Of a DNA stretch of 64,000 nucleotides, positions 6,756 through 14,980 are shown piece after piece. Each line of letters opens with the position of its first letter. Within the stretch, counting starts at the first letter, position 1. The position numbers and the translations under genes were made by a program. Source of the DNA: Flavobacterium sp. I3-2 (lineage in GTDB: Bacteria > Bacteroidota > Bacteroidia > Flavobacteriales > Flavobacteriaceae); the NCBI RefSeq assembly GCF_013389595.1, contig NZ_CP058306.1, forward strand, positions 1,984,001 to 2,048,000, written 5' to 3'. The notes under the pieces were generated by a model. That model saw only the letters and a program-made list of their open reading frames with translations. It searched no databases and had not been told where the DNA came from.

Positions 6756-9479
6756 TTAGAATTTAACGGAATTGAATTTTTTTACTTCCGATTTTTTTTC
6801 TTTTATTTTTATGATAAAATCTTGAGTTATTGGCTTGTCAATTTCTGTAGTAATTTCAATGTTATTTTGTAAAACTTCAGTCTGCGATTCGGGTAAATGA
6901 TTGTTAATGCTTATTGTGTATTTTCCTTCAGGAACATAAATCATATATCGACCCGATTCGTTTGTGTAGGTTTTGTAAGTTTTACCATTTTCATTAACCA
7001 AATCAATTCGAAATGCTGATTTTTCTTTTTTAATGTCATACGAATTTTTTGATTCCTCAAAAAGAAGATAACCTTGAATTGTTGTTGTTTTATTATAAAA
7101 AATAACTTGTTCTGTATCTTCATTTACATTGACAACAATTGGTTCAGAAAGCCATTGATTATCATTTTGTAATCGAATTTCGTATTTTCCAACCGGAATT
7201 TTTTTGTATTTAATTATGCCATTTTCATCAGTCAAGAAAGGTTTGTTGTTTACAAAAACGATTTTATTTGCAGCGTTAAAACTGTTTTTGTTTTTTTCGT
7301 TATATTTTACATGAACGGTTAAATTTGCTTTTTTACTTCTAGGTTTGTTTGGGTCAAAGTTTTTAATTAATCCGGCTTGTAGGTTTAAATTAGAATATTG
7401 TAAACCATCTAAATATTTATTGTAATTCGAATTTAAAAAGACTCTGAAATTTGAATCAAACTCATATCGTAACGTATTGTTGATTACTAAAATATTTGCA
7501 AGACTATTGTTTAAAGAATAATTGACATAGGTTGTAAATTCTAATTTGTTATTAAATGCATTTAACACATACATCAAATTTGTGTTTAAACTTTTGTATG
7601 TTTCATTTAATTGATTTGGATTGTTCAGCTCATTAATCGAAGCGTAATTGTATTGATATTGAGTTGAAAAATTAAACGCTCTAAACTTAATTCCTAAACC
7701 TGCTCTGTAACTATAAGGTTGTTCTAAATTGAATGTAAGAATTTTTCCTACATCAAAAGTTGCACTCAGAATTAGATTTTTTTCGAATTGATTAATTTGA
7801 AAAACAGTATTTACACCAACTTTTTTAAATAAACTAATATCCGAAAAATAAGCATTTGTTCGTTTCTCGTAAATGTAATTTGGAGCGACAAAGAAATTAA
7901 AATGACGTTGACTGAATCGATAAGTTAAATCTAAATTTTGATTGATTTGATTGTTAAAAAACATTTCGTATTTATTCAAACCTTCAGGATTTAGTTCGTT
8001 GTAATTATAACCTAAAGAGAAGCTGTGTTTTTTGATTTTATATTGCAATCTTTCGTTTAGCTGAACAACACCTCTTCGCATTCCTGCATATTTATTAGAA
8101 CTCAAAATATGATTTCCAAAATAAGACCATTTATCATTTGAATAAAAAGCAGAAATCCCGCCTAAAATACCTGTCGCAACCTCGCTGTTATCATACATTG
8201 TACTCAAACCTTGTTGATAAACAAATTTTAAATTTTTGTTGGATATAAATTCTTGCGAATGGTATAAAATGTATTTATAAATTCCGCTGTTATAATCTAA
8301 ATCATAATTCAAAAAAGTACGAGTTCTCGCACCATTTTCCTTGATTGTATTCATTGCAAGCCAAGCCGAATTACCTCTTGAATTTTTAAAAGTTTCGGTT
8401 ACTGCATAAGTTTTATCGATATATCCGACTTCTAAATCTAACGAATCAGTTATTTTATATTTTACTTCACCACCAATTCCGTTAAGCATAACTTCGCCTT
8501 GTTGGTAAATATTTCCAATATTGGTTTCAAAATTTCTATTTTTATAACCAAGAATGGTATTTCTTAAAAAAAAGTTTTGAGAAATATCCCAATATTCCAT
8601 TTGAGAATTAAGTCGAATTTTACTGTTTTCAGAAACTTTTACATCGGTATTAATTCCAAGATTTAGATTGTTTTGGTTTGAAGTTGTGTTGTATGAATTG
8701 CTAAGTCTTATTTCATTTTCTTGATATCTGTAATCGCCTAAATCGATTTCTTTGTATGTTCGATTTTGTTTGATTGAATTGACATAAATAGGGAAGGAGT
8801 TGATATAATCTCCAGATTTGTAATACAGCGAAGCTTGAATTTCAAAATCTTCTTTTTTAAGCATTTGCTTATTTATGAATTTTTGAATGTTTACAACAGT
8901 ATCCTGAAAAGCTTTAGTTTCTAATTCAATGGTCTCGAACTCATTTTTAGTGAATCCGTACGGATATTTGATAACCAAATTGACAACCTGATTTGTGTTT
9001 CCTCTGTTCGAAATCTCGAAATTTAAATCTATTGAATCATTAACTTGAAAAAAAGTTAGGTGTTGATTTTGTAATCGAAAATTTATATTTCTAGTTTTTT
9101 CAGGATAAATAGTTAAATCATCACGATAAGTTTTTTGTTCTGTTTTAAAAACAGCTTCAACTTTAATTTCTGTACTAAACGTTTTGGGTTTAAGTTGAGC
9201 TTTTACAGGAATGTAAATAAAATCATTTGGTTCTAACTTTATCGTTTGATTGATTTTTTTTATCAAGCTCAAATCTTCACTTTTAGATTCAATTTGAAGT
9301 TCGCCGGTAATTGTTTCATTTCCATTGTTTTTTAAATACAATGAAGTTTGAATTATTTTAGATTTTTTGGCGGTTAAACTGTCATTATCAAATCTAACAA
9401 TTAATTGATTTTCTTTATTTTGAGAATAAAGAGAAACAAAATTTAGACATAATAATAAAGCAAAAAAAAGTTTTTTCAT
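6756..9479 (-). CDS. Usher-like outer membrane protein (chaperone-usher-type fibre assembly)
   Basis: About 907 residues from the ATG at 9479 (MKKLFFALLLCLNFVSLYSQ, a signal peptide). An upstream in-frame ATG at 9536 is less likely because it would run 53 bp into the previous gene. After two Ig-like N-terminal domains (about 20-230) comes a long stretch of alternating beta strands rich in Tyr and Asn (about 240-730), predicted to be an outer membrane barrel. It includes FETNIGNIYQQGEVMLNGIG, which recalls the barrel entry of fimbrial ushers. Two small beta-sandwich domains follow (NKPFLTDENGIIKYKKIPVG; NESGRYMIYVPEGKYTISI). Length and domain order match FimD/CfaC-like ushers, but identity is inferred mainly from context: last gene after pilin-like, chaperone-like and adhesin-like genes, 4 bp from the adhesin stop. 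A generic barrel with a regulatory-like tail is the alternative. Confidence 0.6.
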   Translation of the reverse strand: MKKLFFALLLCLNFVSLYSQNKENQLIVRFDNDSLTAKKSKIIQTSLYLKNNGNETITGELQIESKSEDLSLIKKINQTIKLEPNDFIYIPVKAQLKPKTFSTEIKVEAVFKTEQKTYRDDLTIYPEKTRNINFRLQNQHLTFFQVNDSIDLNFEISNRGNTNQVVNLVIKYPYGFTKNEFETIELETKAFQDTVVNIQKFINKQMLKKEDFEIQASLYYKSGDYINSFPIYVNSIKQNRTYKEIDLGDYRYQENEIRLSNSYNTTSNQNNLNLGINTDVKVSENSKIRLNSQMEYWDISQNFFLRNTILGYKNRNFETNIGNIYQQGEVMLNGIGGEVKYKITDSLDLEVGYIDKTYAVTETFKNSRGNSAWLAMNTIKENGARTRTFLNYDLDYNSGIYKYILYHSQEFISNKNLKFVYQQGLSTMYDNSEVATGILGGISAFYSNDKWSYFGNHILSSNKYAGMRRGVVQLNERLQYKIKKHSFSLGYNYNELNPEGLNKYEMFFNNQINQNLDLTYRFSQRHFNFFVAPNYIYEKRTNAYFSDISLFKKVGVNTVFQINQFEKNLILSATFDVGKILTFNLEQPYSYRAGLGIKFRAFNFSTQYQYNYASINELNNPNQLNETYKSLNTNLMYVLNAFNNKLEFTTYVNYSLNNSLANILVINNTLRYEFDSNFRVFLNSNYNKYLDGLQYSNLNLQAGLIKNFDPNKPRSKKANLTVHVKYNEKNKNSFNAANKIVFVNNKPFLTDENGIIKYKKIPVGKYEIRLQNDNQWLSEPIVVNVNEDTEQVIFYNKTTTIQGYLLFEESKNSYDIKKEKSAFRIDLVNENGKTYKTYTNESGRYMIYVPEGKYTISINNHLPESQTEVLQNNIEITTEIDKPITQDFIIKIKEKKSEVKKFNSVKF

Positions 9480-9483
9480 TGCA

Positions 9484-10524
9484 CTATCTCGGAACAATAA
9501 CAAAATAGATATACGTTTCATAGACACCTTTAGCACCGTTAAATTCGGGCAAATTACCAGGAATACTTAACGAAAGGTCGAATACAATTTCACTACTCCA
9601 ATTTGGAAAAGTTGCAATCACTTGGTCCCAACTTTGTAGTTGAATTGGCGTATTAATTTTTAGAAGATTTGCCTCAGAACTGTTTCCTCCAGAATATTGG
9701 TTTAAAGCTAAATCAAGTCGGATTATCGAAACAGGTAATGTATGGTCGGTAATATTAGAACGCATATCTTGATTTGCTGCTTTGACAATCAATTCATGGC
9801 CGTTGTATGTTTTGATGCGAAGCGCACCATTTTTCCGAATAGATTTTCCAGTTACTAAATCATTTACTGTGTTAAACTTAAAATGAAATAGATTACTTCC
9901 ATTTTCTAAAAGAATTGATTGGTCACCGTGATTTCCATTATGATTAATATGAGCGCCAGCAAACATATTTGCGTTACTGATACTTTTTAAAAGAATTTCG
10001 GTTCCGTTTTCAATTTTATACAAATTGATGATGTACGCACTTTTATATTCTCCGTTTGGAATTGTAAGTAAATGATTTCCGCCTTTCATTTGAAAATCAA
10101 AAACAAAAGTTCTAACAAAACCATTTTGTAACGAAACAGTTTCACTACTTATGATGGTTTGTTCTTGGTATTTTGATAATGGTAAAAAACCTGAAGGCCC
10201 TGCAATCGGAAGGTTAGAACCATTACCTTGAACGTTTTCTCGTGCAAATTTTAATAAACCAAATTCAGCAGGAATTGAGTAATTATTGTATTTGTAATCA
10301 TCAACTAAACGAGCTGTAATTTTCCATTTTGTTATGGGTTGAATTTGATTGTAAATTCGAACAGAAACATTAATTTGTTCATTTTTGGTTTGACCAGCCA
10401 TCAATTCTCCATAATTATTAAATTGCGGAATCCAATTTGTATATGCATCAAATTGAATATCTTGTGCAAACAAATTCAAATTTGCACTCAAAAAAATAAA
10501 TAGAAAGAAAGCTATGTTTTTCAT
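9484..10524 (-). CDS. Two-domain adhesin-like secreted protein of the fibre cluster
   Basis: 346 residues with a signal peptide (MKNIAFFLFIFLSANLNLFAQ). It appears to hold two successive beta-sandwich domains. The first ends near the strand YKSAYIINLYKIENG (about 165-180). The second ends at the C-terminus in GVYETYIYFVIVPR, matching the ends of the pilin-like proteins upstream (TEITYTLIPQ, TYDTLIVYTLIPN). A larger protein with an extra N-terminal domain and a pilin-like C-terminal domain is the usual form of a tip adhesin in chaperone-usher fibres. Its ATG overlaps the chaperone-like gene stop by 4 bp. Ligand unknown; the role is inference from architecture and place. Confidence 0.55.
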   Translation of the reverse strand: MKNIAFFLFIFLSANLNLFAQDIQFDAYTNWIPQFNNYGELMAGQTKNEQINVSVRIYNQIQPITKWKITARLVDDYKYNNYSIPAEFGLLKFARENVQGNGSNLPIAGPSGFLPLSKYQEQTIISSETVSLQNGFVRTFVFDFQMKGGNHLLTIPNGEYKSAYIINLYKIENGTEILLKSISNANMFAGAHINHNGNHGDQSILLENGSNLFHFKFNTVNDLVTGKSIRKNGALRIKTYNGHELIVKAANQDMRSNITDHTLPVSIIRLDLALNQYSGGNSSEANLLKINTPIQLQSWDQVIATFPNWSSEIVFDLSLSIPGNLPEFNGAKGVYETYIYFVIVPR

Positions 10525-11312
10525 ATTTCAAAATCCATTTCAGCAAGCTGAATTGTTTCATTTTTACCATATAAAATTTGTGCAGAAATGGTGTATTGAC
10601 CCGCAGTAAGTTTTGGGTCTAATTGTTTAGAAACTTTTCTTACATCTTTTGGTAACGTATAAAATTCTTCTTCAGAAAGCTCTGTTGTTTTTCCTGTTTT
10701 GTAGTTAAAAAGCGACCATAAAATTTTGCCTTCGGTCCAAATTTTACCTGTATTTTTAAATTCTAATTCTACAAATTTATTGTTTTGCGCATCTTTATTT
10801 GCTTTGAAGTCTACAATAGAAATTTCGCCATCTGTATTTTCTTTAGCATGATAAACTTTCACACCCATTCTGACAGTTACTTTGATAGAAGCTCCTTTTT
10901 CATCTACAGAATCACCTGGGTTTAATTGTGTAAAAAATAACATACTTGTGTGAACAGGATTACTCGGGTCCAAAGTTTCAGGAACGGTTAAAACCACTTC
11001 TACTTCTTTTGTCGAATTTGGTTCAATTGTAAAAAAAGTATTTGGTGTAATTTGAATCCAAGGCGAACAAGATTCCTTTAAAGTATTAAAATCCGCAATA
11101 TGATTTGAGCCTGATTTATCATAATTCCAATCGTTTATCGAAACACCAATTTCTAGAGTTTTTGTTGTAGGATTTGTTATACTAACTTTTTGTGTAACAG
11201 GAATTTTACTATTTTCATAAAAATATAATTTACCTGGAGAAACGGTTAAGCCAGCTTGAGCAAATGTTGTATAAGTTAAAATAGATGCGAAAAAAGTTAA
11301 TAGTTTCTTCAT
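10521..11312 (-). CDS. Periplasmic pilus-chaperone-like protein
   Basis: 263 residues with a signal peptide ending TFAQ|A. Two Ig-like halves are visible. The first has AGLTVSPGKLYFYENS, KVSITNPTTKTLEIGVSIND, SPWIQITPNTFFTIEPNSTK and EVEVVLTVPETL, with MLFFTQLNP and TVRMGVKVYHA at its end. The second starts about residue 150 (ISIVDFKANK) and ends QLAEMDFEI. Pattern and size recall PapD/FimC-type fimbrial chaperones, which cap subunits by donating a strand and bring them to the usher. It directly abuts the previous gene and overlaps the adhesin gene by 4 bp. The family match is recalled, not computed. Confidence 0.65.
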   Translation of the reverse strand: MKKLLTFFASILTYTTFAQAGLTVSPGKLYFYENSKIPVTQKVSITNPTTKTLEIGVSINDWNYDKSGSNHIADFNTLKESCSPWIQITPNTFFTIEPNSTKEVEVVLTVPETLDPSNPVHTSMLFFTQLNPGDSVDEKGASIKVTVRMGVKVYHAKENTDGEISIVDFKANKDAQNNKFVELEFKNTGKIWTEGKILWSLFNYKTGKTTELSEEEFYTLPKDVRKVSKQLDPKLTAGQYTISAQILYGKNETIQLAEMDFEI

Positions 11313-11828
11313 TTAATTTGGAATTAGAGTATAAACAATTAAAGTGTCATAAGTTGTGGTGGTGCTACCTATAAAAGCAAATGTGTTTTCTGGTGGTATT
11401 TGATAATTAACATCGATATAATTAACCATCGAACCATTATTTTCTGAAATCAATATTTGTGATACATCACTTAAAACAATAGCATTTGATTTAGAACTTG
11501 TTCTTGCATTCACTTTGATATTCGAAACAGCAACATTTGTTTCTGTATTATTACTAAAAAAAAACGGTTGAATGGTTTTAATTGATATTTCAAAGTTTTT
11601 TACACCAGTAACAACTAAATGCGAATTTAACCAATTTGTTTGAGTTCCTTGAGTAAATTTTTCAACAGAATTAATATCTAAATTCACATCAGGATGAGAT
11701 ATTTTTAAACCAAAAACATCTTCAAATTCAAGTCTGATTAACGATTTTGCAGAACCTATCCCAGGTTGAGCTATCGAATCTAAACCTAATAGTAAAGTTG
11801 TGAATATGATAATTTTATAAAAGCGCAT
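11313..11828 (-). CDS. Minor pilin-like subunit B
   Basis: 171 residues with a signal peptide (IIIFTTLLLGLDSIAQ). The mature part is all-beta. It shares two landmarks with the other subunits in the cluster: an internal strand before a loop, VNYIDVNYQIPPENTFAFIG (compare NLVYAIPASNTAAFLD in the major pilins), and the C-terminal strand TYDTLIVYTLIPN. No cysteines are seen in the mature part. It lies 2 bp after the preceding pilin-like gene and abuts the chaperone-like gene, so it is co-transcribed. Probably a minor or linker subunit; inference from homology within the cluster. Confidence 0.6.
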   Translation of the reverse strand: MRFYKIIIFTTLLLGLDSIAQPGIGSAKSLIRLEFEDVFGLKISHPDVNLDINSVEKFTQGTQTNWLNSHLVVTGVKNFEISIKTIQPFFFSNNTETNVAVSNIKVNARTSSKSNAIVLSDVSQILISENNGSMVNYIDVNYQIPPENTFAFIGSTTTTYDTLIVYTLIPN

Positions 11829-11830
11829 TT

Positions 11831-12346
11831 TTAAAGTGCAATAATAGTATATGTTATTGTTGTATTATAAGTACCAGAATCTGTATTCATCAATTGGTCA
11901 CCGCCTTTTAAATGGTAATTCATATTGAATGAACGGATGATATCACCTTTTGAAGAACTAATGATTTTATTATTTTCTAACGATAAGTCAATAGGAAAAA
12001 AATTAATGTCATTTGTACTTCGTCCTTTTGTTCCAAAGTTAGGAGTTAATTTTATTTGGTCAATATTTATTTTTTCATCGCCTTTTAATAAATGACCGTT
12101 CGCAACTACTCGAATTTCATATTTTCCGTTACTCATTACTTCAATATGATCATTTTTATAGTTCGATTTACCGTTTCTGAAATCTTCAATCGAGTTAATC
12201 GAAATTTCAACATTTTGTTGTTGTTCATTTATTCTAATGGATTGTATGTTGTTTATTTGCACAGACAATTTTGCTGTTGCTGATTCTTGAGCTTTACTTG
12301 AAAATCCGAAAAGAATTAAAATTATTGGAAATATATATCTTGTCAT
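11831..12346 (-). CDS. Minor pilin-like subunit A
   Basis: 171 residues with signal peptide MTRYIFPIILILFGFSSKAQ. The mature sequence starts ESATAKLSVQINNIQSIRIN and ends SGTYNTTITYTIIAL. This end closely resembles the GTYxDTITVTLTY ends of archaic/Csu-type chaperone-usher subunits (spore coat U and DUF4402-like families). It also shares the IRSFNMNYHLKGG strand with its neighbours. First gene after a hairpin terminator (12386-12416), so it is probably made in lower amount than the major pilins. Confidence 0.6.
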   Translation of the reverse strand: MTRYIFPIILILFGFSSKAQESATAKLSVQINNIQSIRINEQQQNVEISINSIEDFRNGKSNYKNDHIEVMSNGKYEIRVVANGHLLKGDEKINIDQIKLTPNFGTKGRSTNDINFFPIDLSLENNKIISSSKGDIIRSFNMNYHLKGGDQLMNTDSGTYNTTITYTIIAL

Positions 12347-12385
12347 TTTGTACCTCTTATTTTCTATAAAGATAGAATTTTAGTC

Positions 12386-12416
12386 AAAAAAAAAACATGA
12401 TTTTATTCATGTTTTT
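12386..12416 (-). terminator. Internal terminator/attenuator between major and minor pilin-like genes
   Basis: Stem ACATGA/TCATGT, extended by A-T pairs, has a 6-base loop. On the reverse strand a run of ten T follows (A run 12386-12394). It lies between the third major pilin-like gene and the minor subunit genes. I see no strong promoter after it, so it probably works as a leaky terminator that sets subunit ratios. Confidence 0.65.
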
Positions 12417-12443
12417 CTTTTTTTTTTCTATTTTTTCCGAAAA

Positions 12444-13142
12444 TTATAGAGGTAATAACGTGTATGTAATCTGTGTGCTAATTGTTTTACCATATTGGTC
12501 TAAAAAAGCTGCAGTATTAGTTGCCGGAATTGCATAGACTAAATTGTAAACATCAGCTTTAGTTGCTTTAGTTGAAGAAGCAATTTCTTCAGCAGCTAAA
12601 TGTTTTAAACTCTTGTTTGATCTGTTAGCAATTGTTATTTCTGAGTTTTGAGTTACTTTAGTTACTAATAAATCAATGTTGTTTGTATTTACTGCGGTTC
12701 CTTCTGTAACTCCATTAAATTCAGCTCCTGAAACTTGAGCGTTAACAGCATATTTTCTAGATGAGAAAATTGTCATTGTTATAGGTAAAGATTCACTTCC
12801 TGTTGCAAATTTTTCTTCAGAATCTAAAAGAATAGTTGTGTTTTCATTACTTAAGTTTAAACTATAAAATTCACCAACTGTAACATTCAAATTGCTTGAA
12901 CCACTAGTTTTGTTTGTTGATGCAGGAGTGTTGCTACTTTCGCTACCAGAACTTCCATTATTACCATTATTCCCGTTTCCATTTCCGTTGTTTCCATTTC
13001 CATTTCCGTTATTGGTCCAAGGATGGTTACCTGCATTTTCATTTGGAGTTCCTTGTTTTGGTTGTGCTAAAGCATTTAAACTGAATAACAAACAGATTGC
13101 TAAAAAAGATATTGTCTTGAAAAAATTATTTTGTATTTTCAT
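12444..13142 (-). CDS. Major pilin-like subunit 3, with Gly/Asn-rich insertion
   Basis: 232 residues. The signal peptide (FLAICLLFSLNALAQ) is followed by a low-complexity segment of about 50 residues made of Gly, Asn and Ser (GNGNGNNGNGNGNNGNNGSS), then a domain clearly paralogous to the two 181-residue pilins: LNVTVGEFYSLNLSNENTTI, SLPITMTIFSSRKYAVNAQV, YNLVYAIPATNTAAFLDQYG and the end ISTQITYTLLPL. The insertion sits just after the signal peptide, where a chaperone-usher pilin would have its donor strand extension. It could be a flexible spacer or a variant subunit. 31 bp separate it from the upstream pilin gene. Confidence 0.65.
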   Translation of the reverse strand: MKIQNNFFKTISFLAICLLFSLNALAQPKQGTPNENAGNHPWTNNGNGNGNNGNGNGNNGNNGSSGSESSNTPASTNKTSGSSNLNVTVGEFYSLNLSNENTTILLDSEEKFATGSESLPITMTIFSSRKYAVNAQVSGAEFNGVTEGTAVNTNNIDLLVTKVTQNSEITIANRSNKSLKHLAAEEIASSTKATKADVYNLVYAIPATNTAAFLDQYGKTISTQITYTLLPL

Positions 13143-13171
13143 TTTTTTAAAGTTTTTTTGGTTTGTTTTTC

Positions 13172-13753
13172 TATTATTGAGGAATTAAAGTATAAGTAAT
13201 TTCTGTAGTAATCGTTTTTCCGTATTGATCTAAGAAAGCTGCAGTGTTTGAAGCAGGAATTGCATAAACAAGGTTGTAAATATCAGCTTTAGTTGATTTA
13301 GGAGAATAAGCGATTTGTTCAGCTTCAGCAAATTTTAAACTTTTGTTAGCTCTGTCGCTTATTAAAGCTTCATCATTACCGCTAGATTTCGATACATTTA
13401 AATCGATATTGTTTGTGTCAACAGAAGTTCCAGTTTCAACACCTGTAAATTGAGCAGCAGAAACTTGAGCTTTAACTTCGTATTGTTTAGAAGAGAAAAT
13501 CGTCATTGTAATAGGTGAAGATTCACTTCCAGTTGCAAATTTTTCTTCAGTATCTAAAAGAATAGTTGCATTATCGTTACTTAAAGTTAAGCTATAAAAT
13601 TCTCCAACCGTTACAGATAATTTGTTTGTTTGTTCTTTTTGAGCGTTTGCATTGAATCCGAACATTAAAGCGATAGCTAATACAGTTACAGTTTTGAAGA
13701 AATTAGTTGTTGTTTTCATTTTATTTAAAAATTATTTTGTTAGTTATTTTTTT
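13172..13753. repeat. Perfect direct repeat, copy 2, carrying the pilin-like gene
   Basis: By eye this 582-bp block is identical to 13861-14442, offset by 689 bp. It covers the whole gene plus about 34 bp of leader. The 107 bp between the two copies are unique. The absence of silent differences indicates a recent tandem duplication or ongoing gene conversion. Confidence 0.9.
13174..13719 (-). CDS. Major pilin-like subunit 2 (identical to subunit 1)
   Basis: 181 residues with signal peptide MKTTTNFFKTVTVLAIALMF...NANAQ. The mature protein of about 155 residues starts KEQTNKLSVTVGEFYSLTLS and ends TTEITYTLIPQ, with no cysteine. The alternating N-terminal strand and conserved hydrophobic C-terminal strand fit a donor-strand-exchange pilin. 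The protein is identical to the next gene upstream (13863-14408), the two lying in perfect 582-bp direct repeats. High dosage of one subunit suggests the fibre shaft. Confidence 0.65.
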   Translation of the reverse strand: MKTTTNFFKTVTVLAIALMFGFNANAQKEQTNKLSVTVGEFYSLTLSNDNATILLDTEEKFATGSESSPITMTIFSSKQYEVKAQVSAAQFTGVETGTSVDTNNIDLNVSKSSGNDEALISDRANKSLKFAEAEQIAYSPKSTKADIYNLVYAIPASNTAAFLDQYGKTITTEITYTLIPQ

Positions 13754-13860
13754 GTTGTAAATCTTGTTCTTATTTTACATGACAAAGTAACGATGATTTT
13801 CAAATGGTATTTGTAGTATCAGTTGTAGTATGTTTGTAGAATTTGAACTACACTTTATTT

Positions 13861-14442
13861 TATTATTGAGGAATTAAAGTATAAGTAATTTCTGTAGTAA
13901 TCGTTTTTCCGTATTGATCTAAGAAAGCTGCAGTGTTTGAAGCAGGAATTGCATAAACAAGGTTGTAAATATCAGCTTTAGTTGATTTAGGAGAATAAGC
14001 GATTTGTTCAGCTTCAGCAAATTTTAAACTTTTGTTAGCTCTGTCGCTTATTAAAGCTTCATCATTACCGCTAGATTTCGATACATTTAAATCGATATTG
14101 TTTGTGTCAACAGAAGTTCCAGTTTCAACACCTGTAAATTGAGCAGCAGAAACTTGAGCTTTAACTTCGTATTGTTTAGAAGAGAAAATCGTCATTGTAA
14201 TAGGTGAAGATTCACTTCCAGTTGCAAATTTTTCTTCAGTATCTAAAAGAATAGTTGCATTATCGTTACTTAAAGTTAAGCTATAAAATTCTCCAACCGT
14301 TACAGATAATTTGTTTGTTTGTTCTTTTTGAGCGTTTGCATTGAATCCGAACATTAAAGCGATAGCTAATACAGTTACAGTTTTGAAGAAATTAGTTGTT
14401 GTTTTCATTTTATTTAAAAATTATTTTGTTAGTTATTTTTTT
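13861..14442. repeat. Perfect direct repeat, copy 1, carrying the pilin-like gene
   Basis: Partner of 13172-13753. Identity begins two bases before the stop codon on the plus strand and ends in a T run in the leader (seven T in one copy, ten in the other). Recombination between the copies would delete or add one pilin gene. Confidence 0.9.
13863..14408 (-). CDS. Major pilin-like subunit 1
   Basis: 181 residues, identical in protein and apparently in DNA to the gene at 13174-13719. Features are the same: signal peptide ending NANAQ|K, VTVGEFYSLTLSNDNATI, SPITMTIFSSKQYEVKAQVS, YNLVYAIPASNTAAFL and the terminal strand TTEITYTLIPQ. First structural gene of the cluster, after a 637-bp leader that carries three tandem promoter-like repeats and lies downstream of an AraC-type regulator gene. 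Likely the main fibre subunit. Confidence 0.65.
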   Translation of the reverse strand: MKTTTNFFKTVTVLAIALMFGFNANAQKEQTNKLSVTVGEFYSLTLSNDNATILLDTEEKFATGSESSPITMTIFSSKQYEVKAQVSAAQFTGVETGTSVDTNNIDLNVSKSSGNDEALISDRANKSLKFAEAEQIAYSPKSTKADIYNLVYAIPASNTAAFLDQYGKTITTEITYTLIPQ

Positions 14443-14527
14443 TTTATTTATTTTAGCCAATGTGAGTTTTGAACGACTCATTATTCTTTAGAGAAAACTT
14501 TTAAATTTTTGTTACTAGAATACTTGG

Positions 14528-14590
14528 CAAAAGTAGTTTAGTAAGTTTGTGACGTAGTTATCATTTTCGATGAACGTATTGTCAATAAAA
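14528..14590 (-). promoter_or_regulatory. Promoter-like repeat unit 1
   Basis: A conserved 34-bp block at 14557-14590 (reverse strand: TTGACAATACGTTCATC then GAAAATGATAAC) lies exactly 21 bp from a -7 box, TACTTTTG (14528-14535). No TTG is at -33; the block sits over that position. This fits an activator-dependent promoter reading towards the pilin-like genes. Confidence 0.55.
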
Positions 14591-14627
14591 GTTTATTTAT
14601 TTTTGACTTGGTCTTCAATTTACCTTG

Positions 14628-14690
14628 CAAAAGTAGATTGATTACAAGAATCTTTAATTATCATTTTTAATGAACATATTGTCAATAATA
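14628..14690 (-). promoter_or_regulatory. Promoter-like repeat unit 2
   Basis: The second copy of the block is at 14657-14690 (a few differences), again exactly 21 bp from a TACTTTTG -7 box (14628-14635). It starts 100 bp from unit 1. Confidence 0.55.
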
Positions 14691-14729
14691 ATTAAGTTGT
14701 TTTTTGACTATTCCTCTTATTTAACGATG

Positions 14730-14792
14730 CAAATTTAATTTGAAGACAAGAATCGTTAGTTATCATTTTTGATGAACGTATTGTCAATAAAA
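14730..14792 (-). promoter_or_regulatory. Promoter-like repeat unit 3
   Basis: The third copy of the block is at 14759-14792, again exactly 21 bp from a -7 box, here TAAATTTG (14730-14737). It starts 102 bp from unit 2. Sequence between blocks and boxes is poorly conserved while the spacing is exact, which argues for function. Confidence 0.55.
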
Positions 14793-14980
14793 AACTAAAT
14801 TTCTAAATCGTAAATCTTTCCAAAATAAATTATTCATTTCTATACAAAAAAAAGAATCTATAAAGCTTACAAAATTAAGCTGTTATTGTTGTATATAGCT
14901 TGTTAAAATAAATGTATTTTTTGTATAAATTGATGTTTTAATAAATCTTCAAAATTTTCATTTTATTAGAAGATGTATCT

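Noticed and set aside
11313..14408. Small exported beta proteins as Mfa/FimA-type (type V) Bacteroidota pilins
   Set aside because: They have ordinary type I signal peptides ending in AQ rather than lipobox signals, no long N-terminal segment for gingipain-type cleavage, and lie with chaperone- and usher-like genes.
14557..14792. Three repeats about 100 bp apart as a CRISPR or integron-type array
   Set aside because: Only three units, each linked at a fixed distance to a promoter -7 box; no cas or integrase gene is present.
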